In this document: positions 50,161-60,586 of the stretch, piece after piece
How positions within the stretch are numbered: the stretch's first letter is position 1
How the letters are laid out: the number at the start of each line of letters is the position of its first letter
From: Crotalaria pallida
Lineage: Eukaryota > Streptophyta > Magnoliopsida > Fabales > Fabaceae
Direction of reading: 5' to 3'
Assembly (NCBI GenBank): GCA_037953625.1
Contig: CM075651.1
Span: 105,773,001 to 105,837,000 of the forward strand
DNA: 64,000 nt
Notes under the pieces: model-generated
Told to the model about the DNA's origin: nothing
The model's database searches: none
What the model saw: only the letters and a program-made list of their open reading frames with translations
Translations under genes and position numbers: made by a program

Positions 50161-51230
50161 CTAACAAGTGTAGAATGGTTAAGAGAGTATTCTAAAGGCT
50201 TAGGTTGGTCTAGGAATGTGTATTAGGTCGTATAAGAACCATTAGAATGATCCTAAGCAATGCTTGAGTCCCCAAGGGACGTAGAGGGTGTAGCATGAGT
50301 CCTTGGAGGTTCTAACAAGTGTAGAATGGTTAAGAGAGTATTCTAAAGGCTTAGAATGGTCTAGGAATGTGTATTAGGACTTATAATAACAATTAGAATG
50401 ATCCTAAACATTGCTTGAGTCCCCAAGGGACGTAGAAGGTCTAGAATGAGTCCTTGGAGGTTCTAACAAGTGTAGAATGGTCTAGGAATGTGTATTAGGT
50501 CGTATAAGAACCATTAGAATGATCCTAAGCAATGCTTGAGTCCCCAAGGGACATAGAGGGTCTAGCATTAGTCCTTGGAGGTTCTAACAGGTGTAGAATG
50601 GTTAAGAGAGTATTCTAAAGGCTTAGAATGGTCTAGGAATGTGTATTAGGACTTATAAGAACCATTATAATGATCCTAAACAATACTTGAGTCCCCAAGG
50701 GACGTAAAGGGTCTATCATGAGACCTAGGAGGTTCTAACAGGTGTAGAATGGTTAAGAGAGTATTCTAAAGGCTTAGAATGGTTTAGGAATGTGTATTAG
50801 GACTTATAATAACAATTAGAATGATCCTAAACATTGCTTGAGTCCCCAAGGGACGTAGAAGGTCTAGAATGAGTCCTTGGAGGTTCTAACAAGTGTAGAA
50901 TGGTCTAGGAATGTGTATTAGGTCGTATAAGAACCATTAGAATGATCCTAAGCAATGCTTGAGTCCCCAAGGGACATAGAGGGTGTAGCATGAGTCCTTG
51001 GAGGTTCTAACAAGTGTAGAATGGTTAAGAGAGTATTCTAAAGGCTTAGGTTGGTCTAGGAATGTGTATTAGGTCGTATAAGAACCATTAGAATGATCCT
51101 AAGCAATGCTTGAGTCCCCAAGGGACGTAGAGGGTGTAGCATGAGTCCTTGGAGGTTCTAACAAGTGTAGAATGGTTAAGAGAGTATTCTAAAGGCTTAG
51201 AATGGTCTAGGAATGTGTATTAAGACTTAT
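50000..51230 (+). repeat. Short-period block with 423- and 846-bp repeats
   Basis: Short monomers at 49979, 50402 and 50825 are 423 bp (3 x 151 - 30) apart. The rare GGCTTAGGTTGGTC variant at about 50197 and 51043 is 846 bp apart. Three-monomer units thus repeat, but with different middle monomers, so the block is a mosaic and not a clean HOR. Confidence 0.75.
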
Positions 51231-51789
51231 AAGAACCATTAGAATGATCCTAAACAATGCTTGAGTCCCCAAGGGACGTAGAGGGTGTAGCATGAGTCCT
51301 TTGAGGTTCTAACAAGTGTAGAATGTTTAAGAGAGTATTCTAAAGGCTTAGAATGGTCTAGGAATGTGTATTAGGACTTATGATAACAATTAGAATGATC
51401 CTAAACAATGCTTGAGTCCACAAGGGACGTAGAGGGTGTAGCATGAGTCCTTGGAGGTTCTAACAAGTGTAGAATGGTTAAGAAAGTATTCTAAAGGCTT
51501 ATAATGTTCTAGGAATGTGTATTTGGACTTATAATAACCATTAGAATGATCCTAAACAATGCATGGTACCCCAAGGGACGTAGAGGGTGTAGCATGAGTC
51601 CTTGGAGGTTCTAACAAGTGTAGAATGGCTAAGAGAGTATTCTAAAGGCTTTGAATGGTCTAGGAATGTGTATTAGGTCGTATAAGAACCATTAGAATGA
51701 TCCTAAGCAATGCTTTTGTCCCCAAGGGACATAGAGGGTGTAGCATGAGTCCTTGGAGGTTCTAACAAGTGTAAAATGGTTAAGAGAGT

Positions 51790-54700
51790 ATTCTAAAGGC
51801 TTAGAATGGTCTAGGAATGTGTATTAGGACTTATAATAACCATTAGAATGATCCTAAACAATGCATGGTACCCCAAGGGACGTAGAGGGTGTAGCATAAG
51901 TCCTTGGAGGTTCTAACAAGTGTAGAATGGCTAAGAGAGTATTATTCTAAAGGCTTAGAATGGTCTAGGAATGTGTATTATTACTTTTAAGAACCATTAG
52001 AATGATCCTAAACAATGCTTGAGTCCCCAACGGACGTAGAGGGTCTAGCATGAGTTCTTGGAGGTTCTAACAGGTGTAGAATGGTTAAGAGAATATTCTA
52101 ATGGCTTAGAATGGTCTAGGAATGTGTATTAGGACTTATAAGAACCATTAGAATGATCCTAAACATTGCTTGAATCCCCAAGGGACATAGAGGGTGTAGC
52201 ATGAGTCCTTGGAGGTTCTAACAGGTGTAGAATGGTTAAGAGATTATTCTAAAGGCTTAGAATGGTCTAGGAATGTGTATTAGGTCGTATAAGAACCATT
52301 AGAATGATCCTAAACAATGCTTGAGTCCCCAAGGGACATAGAGGGTGTAGCATGAGTCCTTGGAGGTTCTAACAAGTGTAGAATGGTTAAGAGAGTATTC
52401 TAAAGGCTTAGAATGGTCTAGGAATGTGTATTAGGACTTATAATAACCATTAGAATGATCATAAACATTGCATGGTACCCCAAGGGACGTAGAGGGTGTA
52501 GCATGAGACCTTGGAGGTTCTAACAAGTGTAGAATGGTTAAGAGAGTATTCTAAAGGCTTAGAATGGTCTAGGAATGTGTATTAGGACTTATAAGAACCA
52601 TTATAATGATCCTAAACAATACTTGAGTCCCCAAGGGATGTAGAGGGTCTAGCATTAGTCCTTGGAGGTTCTAACAGGTGTAGAATGGTTAAGAGAGTAT
52701 TCTAAAGGCTTAGAATGGTCTAGGAATGTGTATTAGGACTTATAAGAACCATTATAATGATCCTAAACAATACTTGAGTCCCCAAGGGACGTAAAGGGTC
52801 TATCATGAGACCTAGGAGGTTCTAACAGGTGTAGAATGGTTAAGAGAGTATTCTAAAGGCTTAGAATGGTCTAGGAATGTGTATTAGGACTTATAATAAC
52901 CATTAGAATGATCCTAAACATTGCTTGAGTCCCCAAGGGACGTAGAGGGTCTAGAATGAGTCCTTGGAGGTTCTAACAAGTGTAGAATGGTCTAGGAATG
53001 TGTATTAGGTCGTATAAGAACCATTAGAATGATCCTAAGCAATGCTTGAGTCCCCAAGGGACATAGAGGGTGTAGCATGAGTCCTTGGAGGTTCTAACAA
53101 GTGTAGAATGGTTAAGAGAGTATTCTAAAGGCTTAGAATGGTCTAGGAATGTGTATTAGGTCGTATAAGAACCATTAGAATGATCCTAAACAATGCATGG
53201 TACCCCAAGGGACGTAGAGGGTGTAGCATGAGTCCTTGGAGGTTCTAACAAGTGTAGAATGGCTAAGAGAGTATTCTAAAGGCTTAGAATGGTCTAGGAA
53301 TGTGTATTAGGACTTATAATAACCATTAGAATGATCCTAAACAATGCATGGTACCCCAAGGGACGTAGAGGGTGTAGCATAAGTCCTTGGAGGTTCTAAC
53401 AAGTGTAGAATGGCTAAGAGAGTATTATTCTAAAGGCTTAGAATGGTCTAGGAATGTGTATTATTACTTTTAAGAACCATTAGAATGATCCTAAACAATG
53501 CTTGAGTCCCCAACGGACGTAGAGGGTCTAGCATGAGTTCTTGGAGGTTCTAACAGGTGTAGAATGGTTAAGAGAATATTCTAATGGCTTAGAATGGTCT
53601 AGGAATGTGTATTAGGACTTATAAGAACCATTAGAATGATCCTAAACATTGCTTGAATCCCCAAGGGACATAGAGGGTGTAGCATGAGTCCTTGGAGGTT
53701 CTAACAGGTGTAGAATGGTTAAGAGATTATTCTAAAGGCTTAGAATGGTCTAGGAATGTGTATTAGGTCGTATAAGAACCATTAGAATGATCCTAAACAA
53801 TGCTTGAGTCCCCAAGGGACATAGAGGGTGTAGCATGAGTCCTTGGAGGTTCTAACAAGTGTAGAATGGTTAAGAGAGTATTCTAAAGGCTTAGAATGGT
53901 CTAGGAATGTGTATTAGGACTTATAATAACCATTAGAATGATCATAAACATTGCATGGTACCCCAAGGGACGTAGAGGGTGTAGCATGAGACCTTGGAGG
54001 TTCTAACAAGTGTAGAATGGTTAAGAGAGTATTCTAAAGGCTTAGAATGGTCTAGGAATGTGTATTAGGACTTATAAGAACCATTATAATGATCCTAAAC
54101 AATACTTGAGTCCCCAAGGGATGTAGAGGGTCTAGCATTAGTCCTTGGAGGTTCTAACAGGTGTAGAATGGTTAAGAGAGTATTCTAAAGGCTTAGAATG
54201 GTCTAGGAATGTGTATTAGGACTTATAAGAACCATTATAATGATCCTAAACAATACTTGAGTCCCCAAGGGACGTAAAGGGTCTATCATGAGACCTAGGA
54301 GGTTCTAACAGGTGTAGAATGGTTAAGAGAGTATTCTAAAGGCTTAGAATGGTCTAGGAATGTGTATTAGGACTTATAATAACCATTAGAATGATCCTAA
54401 ACATTGCTTGAGTCCCCAAGGGACGTAGAGGGTCTAGAATGAGTCCTTGGAGGTTCTAACAAGTGTAGAATGGTCTAGGAATGTGTATTAGGTCGTATAA
54501 GAACCATTAGAATGATCCTAAGCAATGCTTGAGTCCCCAAGGGACATAGAGGGTGTAGCATGAGTCCTTGGAGGTTCTAACAAGTGTAGAATGGTTAAGA
54601 GAGTATTCTAAAGGCTTAGAATGGTCTAGGAATGTGTATTAGGTCGTATAAGAACCATTAGAATGATCCTAAACAATGCATGGTACCCCAAGGGACGTAG

Positions 54701-54800
54701 AGGGTGTAGCATGAGTCCTTGGAGGTTCTAACAAGTGTAGAATGGCTAAGAGAGTATTCTAAAGGCTTAGAATGGTCTAGGAATGTGTATTAGGACTTAT
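51790..54800 (+). repeat. 1483-bp, 10-monomer HOR, two copies
   Basis: A 3-bp insertion (ATTATTC for ATTC) occurs at 51941 and 53424, and the 121-bp monomers start at 52912 and 54395. Both pairs are 1483 bp apart, i.e. 10 x 151 minus 30 plus 3. The two monomers with the insertion, 51852-52005 and 53335-53488, are the only 154-bp units in the window. In the second half of the unit the monomer order resembles the 1480-bp unit at 56.4-60.07 kb. Confidence 0.87.
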
Positions 54801-55520
54801 AAAAACCATTAGAATGATCCTAGACAATGCTTGAGTCCCCTAGGGACGTAGTGGGTCTAGCATGAGTCCTTTGAGGTTCTAACAGGTGTAGAATGGTTAA
54901 GAGAGTATTCTAATGGCTTAGAATGGTCTAGGAATATGTATTAGGACTTATAAGAACCATTAGAATGATCCTAAACATTGCTTGAATCCCCAAGGGACGT
55001 AGAGGGTGTAGCATGAGACCTTGGAGGTTCTAACAGGTGTAGAATGGTTAAGAGATTATTCTAAAGGCTTAGAATGTTCTAGGATTGTGTATTTGGACTT
55101 ATAATAACCATTAGAATGATCCTAAACAATGCATGGTACCCCAAGGGACGTAGAGGGTGTAGCATGAGTCCTTGGAGGTTCTAACAAGTGTAGAATGGCT
55201 AAGAGAGTATTCTAAAGGCTTAGAATGGTCTAGGAATGTGTATTAGGACTTATAAAAACCATTAGAATGATCCTAGACAATGCTTGAGTCCCCTAGGGAC
55301 GTAGTGGGTCTAGCATGAGTCCTTTGAGGTTCTAACAGGTGTAGAATGGTTAAGAGAGTATTCTAATGGCTTAGAATGGTCTAGGAATATGTATTAGGAC
55401 TTATAAGAACCATTAGAATTATCCTAAACATTGCTTGAATCCCCAAGGGACGTAGAGGGTGTAGCATGAGACCTTGGAGGTTCTAACAGGTGTAGAATGG
55501 TTAAGAGATTATTCTAAAGG
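54790..55520 (+). repeat. 453-bp, 3-monomer duplication of the TCCTAGAC type
   Basis: TCCTAGAC with CCCCTAGGGACG and CTTATAAAAACC occurs at 54818 and 55271, 453 bp apart. The same rare monomer type occurs otherwise only at 303 and 4197, at the far left of the window. GTTCTAGGATTGTG near 55076, shared with about 1890 and 4003, supports the link. The copies here differ from the left ones (GTAGTGGG for GTAGAGGG). Confidence 0.8.
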
Positions 55521-56390
55521 CTTAGAATGGTCTAGGAATGTATATTAGGTCGTATAAGAACCATTAGAATGATCCTAAGCAATGCTTGAGTCCCCAAGGG
55601 ACATAGAGGGTGTAGCATGAGTCCTTGGAGGTTCTAACACGTGTAGAATGGTTTAGAGAGTATTCTAAAGGCTTAGAATGGTCTAGGAATGTGTATTAGG
55701 ACTTATAAGAACCATTAGAATGATCCTAAACAATGCTTGAGTCCCCAAGGGACGTTGAGGGTGTAGCATGAGTCCTTGGAGGTTCTAACAAGTGTAGAAT
55801 GTTTAAGAGAGTATTCTAAAGGCTTAGAATGGTCTAGGAATGTGTATTAGGACTTATAATAACAATTAGAATGATCCTAAACAATGCTTGAGTCCACAAG
55901 GGACGTAGAGGGTGTAGCATGAGTCCTTGGAGGTTCTAACAAGTGTAGAATGGTTAAGAAAGTATTCTAAAGGCTTATAATGTTCTAGGAATGTGTATTT
56001 GGACTTATAATAACCATTAGAATGATCCTAAACAATGCATGGTACCCCAAGGGACGTAGAGGGTGTAGCATGAGTCCTTGGAGGTTCTAACAAGTGTAGA
56101 ATGGCTAAGAGAGTATTCTAAAGGCTTAGAATGGTCTAGGAATGTGTATTAGGTCGTATAAGAACCATTAGAATGATCCTAAGCAATGCTTGAGTCCCCA
56201 AGGGACATAGAGGGTGTAGCATGAGTCCTTGGAGGTTCTAACAAGTGTAGAATGGTTAAGAGAGTATTCTAAAGGCTTAGAATGGTCTAGGAATGTGTAT
56301 TAGGACTTATAAGAACCATTAGAATGATCCTAAACAATGCTTGAGTCCCCAAGGGACGTAGAGGGTGTAGCATGAGTCCTTGGAGGTTCT
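55520..56390 (+). repeat. 4-mer-type monomers between two HOR blocks
   Basis: The order TCCTAAGC, GGGACGTTGAGG, ATGTTTAAG, TCCACAAGG/TTATAATG, CATGGTACC matches the 604-bp array and the 44.0-44.5 kb region. It is a single pass. A private GGTTTAGAG change lies near 55650. No other DNA is present. Confidence 0.65.
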
Positions 56391-59300
56391 AACAAGTGTA
56401 GAATGGCTAAGAGAGTATTCTAAAGGCTTAGAATGGTCTAGGAATGTGAATTAGGTCGTATAAGAACCATTAGAATGATCCTAAGCAATGCTTGAGTCCC
56501 CAAGGGACATAGAGGGTGTAGCATGAGTCCTTGGAGGTTCTAACAAGTGTAGAATGGTTAAGAGAGTATTCTAAAGGCTTAGAATGGTCTAGGAATGTGT
56601 ATTAGGACTTATAATAACCATTAGAATGATCATAAACATTGCATGGTACCCCAAGGGACGTAGAGGGTGTAGCATGAGACCTTGGAGGTTCTAACAAGTG
56701 TAGAATGGTTAAGAGAGTATTCTAAAGGCTTAGAATGGTCTAGGAATGTGTATTAGGACTTATAAGAACCATTATAATGATCCTAAACAATACTTGAGTC
56801 CCCAAGGGATGTAGAGGGTCTAGCATTAGTCCTTGGAGGTTCTAACAGGTGTAGAATGGTTAAGAGAGTATTCTAAAGGCTTAGAATGGTCTATGAATGT
56901 GTATTAGGACTTATAAGAACCATTATAATGATCCTAAACAATACTTGAGTCCCCAAGGGACGTAAAGGGTCTATCATGAGACCTAGGAGGTTCTAACAGG
57001 TGTAGAATGGTTAAGAGAGTATTCTAAAGGCTTAGAATGGTCTAGGAATGTGTATTAGGACTTATAATAACCATTAGAATGATCCTAAACATTGCTTGAG
57101 TCCCCAAGGGACGTAGAAGGTCTAGAATGAGTCCTTGGAGGTTCTAACAAGTGTAGAATGGTCTAGGAATGTGTATTAGGTCGTATAAGAACCATTAGAA
57201 TGATCCTAAGCAATGCTTGAGTCCCCAAGGGACATAGAGGGTGTAGCATGAGTCCTTGGAGGTTCTAACAAGTGTAGAATGGTTAAGAGAGTATTCTAAA
57301 GGCTTAGAATGGTCTAGGAATGTGTATTAGGTCGTATAAGAACCATTAGAATGATCCTAAGCAATGCTTGAGTCCCCAAGGGACGTAGAGGGTGTAGCAT
57401 GAGTCCTTGGAGGTTCTAACAAGTGTAGAATGGTTAAGAGAGTATTCTAAAGGCTTAGAATGGTCTAGGAATGTGTATTAGGACTTATAAGAACCATTAG
57501 AATGATCCTAAAAAATGCTTGAGTCCCCAAGGGACGTAGAGGGTGTAGCATGAGTCCTTGGAGGTTCTAACAAGTGTAGAATGTTTAAGAGAGTATTCTA
57601 AAGGCTTAGAATGGTCTAGGAATGTGTATTAGGACTTATAATAACAATTAGAATGATCCTAAACAATGCTTGAGTCCACAAGGGACGTAGAGGGTGTAGC
57701 ATGAGTCCTTGGAGGTTCTAACAAGTGTAGAATGGTTAAGAAAGTATTCTAAAGGCTTATAATGTTCTAGGAATGTGTATTTGGACTTATAATAACCATT
57801 AGAATGATCCTAAACAATGCATGGTACCCCAAGGGACGTAGAGGGTGTAGCATGAGTCCTTGGAGGTTCTAACAAGTGTAGAATGGCTAAGAGAGTATTC
57901 TAAAGGCTTTGAATGGTCTAGGAATGTGTATTAGGTCATATAAGAACCATTAGAATGATCCTAAGCAATGCTTGAGTCCCCAAGGGACATAGAGGGTGTA
58001 GCATGAGTCCTTGGAGGTTCTAACAAGTGTAGAATGGTTAAGAGAGTATTCTAAAGGCTTAGAATGGTCTAGGAATGTGTATTAGGACTTATAATAACCA
58101 TTAGAATGATCATAAACATTGCATGGTACCCCAAGGGACGTAGAGGGTGTAGCATGAGACCTTGGAGGTTCTAACAAGTGTAGAATGGTTAAGAGAGTAT
58201 TCTAAAGGCTTAGAATGGTCTAGGAATGTGTATTAGGACTTATAAGAACCATTATAATGATCCTAAACAATACTTGAGTCCCCAAGGGATGTAGAGGGTC
58301 TAGCATTAGTCCTTGGAGGTTCTAACAGGTGTAGAATGGTTAAGAGAGTATTCTAAAGGCTTAGAATGGTCTATGAATGTGTATTAGGACTTATAAGAAC
58401 CATTATAATGATCCTAAACAATACTTGAGTCCCCAAGGGACGTAAAGGGTCTATCATGAGACCTAGGAGGTTCTAACAGGTGTAGAATGGTTAAGAGAGT
58501 ATTCTAAAGGCTTAGAATGGTCTAGGAATGTGTATTAGGACTTATAATAACCATTAGAATGATCCTAAACATTGCTTGAGTCCCCAAGGGACGTAGAAGG
58601 TCTAGAATGAGTCCTTGGAGGTTCTAACAAGTGTAGAATGGTCTAGGAATGTGTATTAGGTCGTATAAGAACCATTAGAATGATCCTAAGCAATGCTTGA
58701 GTCCCCAAGGGACATAGAGGGTGTAGCATGAGTCCTTGGAGGTTCTAACAAGTGTAGAATGGTTAAGAGAGTATTCTAAAGGCTTAGAATGGTCTAGGAA
58801 TGTGTATTAGGTCGTATAAGAACCATTAGAATGATCCTAAGCAATGCTTGAGTCCCCAAGGGACGTAGAGGGTGTAGCATGAGTCCTTGGAGGTTCTAAC
58901 AAGTGTAGAATGGTTAAGAGAGTATTCTAAAGGCTTAGAATGGTCTAGGAATGTGTATTAGGACTTATAAGAACCATTAGAATGATCCTAAAAAATGCTT
59001 GAGTCCCCAAGGGACGTAGAGGGTGTAGCATGAGTCCTTGGAGGTTCTAACAAGTGTAGAATGTTTAAGAGAGTATTCTAAAGGCTTAGAATGGTCTAGG
59101 AATGTGTATTAGGACTTATAATAACAATTAGAATGATCCTAAACAATGCTTGAGTCCACAAGGGACGTAGAGGGTGTAGCATGAGTCCTTGGAGGTTCTA
59201 ACAAGTGTAGAATGGTTAAGAAAGTATTCTAAAGGCTTATAATGTTCTAGGAATGTGTATTTGGACTTATAATAACCATTAGAATGATCCTAAACAATGC

Positions 59301-60070
59301 ATGGTACCCCAAGGGACGTAGAGGGTGTAGCATGAGTCCTTGGAGGTTCTAACAAGTGTAGAATGGCTAAGAGAGTATTCTAAAGGCTTTGAATGGTCTA
59401 GGAATGTGTATTAGGTCGTATAAGAACCATTAGAATGATCCTAAGCAATGCTTGAGTCCCCAAGGGACATAGAGGGTGTAGCATGAGTCCTTGGAGGTTC
59501 TAACAAGTGTAGAATGGTTAAGAGAGTATTCTAAAGGCTTAGAATGGTCTAGGAATGTGTATTAGGACTTATAATAACCATTAGAATGATCATAAACATT
59601 GCATGGTACCCCAAGGGACGTAGAGGGTGTAGCATGAGACCTTGGAGGTTCTAACAAGTGTAGAATGGTTAAGAGAGTATTCTAAAGGCTTAGAATGGTC
59701 TAGGAATGTGTATTAGGACTTATAAGAACCATTATAATGATCCTAAACAATACTTGAGTCCCCAAGGGATGTAGAGGGTCTAGCATTAGTCCTTGGAGGT
59801 TCTAACAGGTGTAGAATGGTTAAGAGAGTATTCTAAAGGCTTAGAATGGTCTATGAATGTGTATTAGGACTTATAAGAACCATTATAATGATCCTAAACA
59901 ATACTTGAGTCCCCAAGGGACGTAAAGGGTCTATCATGAGACCTAGGAGGTTCTAACAGGTGTAGAATGGTTAAGAGAGTATTCTAAAGGCTTAGAATGG
60001 TCTAGGAATGTGTATTAGGACTTATAATAACCATTAGAATGATCCTAAACATTGCTTGAGTCCCCAAGGG
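56390..60070 (+). repeat. 1480-bp, 10-monomer HOR, about 2.5 copies
   Basis: CTATGAATG occurs at 56891, 58371 and 59851, and the 121-bp monomers start at 57083 and 58563. CCTAAAAAATG has its first T after the A run at 57516 and 58996. All spacings are 1480 bp, i.e. 10 x 151 minus 30. Copies are nearly identical: one visible difference is GGTCATATAAG (A at 57938) against GGTCGTATAAG (G at 59418). The third copy breaks off near 60.07 kb, where GACATAGAGGG replaces GACGTAGAAGG. Confidence 0.88.
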
Positions 60071-60344
60071 ACATAGAGGGTGTAGCATGAGTCGTTGGAG
60101 GTTCTAACAAGTGTAGAAATATTAAGAGAGTATTCTAAAGGCTTAGAATGGTCTAGGAATGTGTATTAGGACTTATAATAACCATTAGAATGATCATAAA
60201 CATTGCATGGTACCCCAAGGGACGTAGAGGGTGTAGCATGAGACCTTGGAGGTTCTAACAAGTGTAGAATGGTTAAGAGAGTATTCTAAAGGCTTAGAAT
60301 GGTCTAGGAATGTGTATTAGGACTTATAAGAACCATTATAATGA

Positions 60345-60586
60345 TCCTAAACAATACTTGAGTCCCCAAGGGACGTAAAGGGTCTAGAATGAGTCCTTGG
60401 AGGTTCTAACAAGTGTAGAATGGTCTAGGAATGTGTATTAGGTCGTATAAGAACCATTAGAATGATCCTAAGCAATGCTTGAGTCCCCAAGGGACATAGA
60501 GGGTGTAGCATGAGTCCTTGGAGGTTCTAACAAGTGTAGAATGGTCTAGGAATGTGTATTAGGTCGTATAAGAACCATTAGAATGA
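60345..60586 (+). repeat. Two 121-bp monomers side by side
   Basis: Junctions with TAGAATGGTCTAGG lie at 60416 and 60537, exactly 121 bp apart. This is the only adjacent pair in the window. The second has a GCATGAGTCC context not used by the others, so it probably received the deletion by exchange with its neighbour. Confidence 0.9.

Noticed and set aside
60091..60106. CENP-B box
   Set aside because: TCGTTGGA matches the first half of the consensus, but the essential CGGG half is replaced by GTTCT. Other monomers read TCCTTGGA and match less well.
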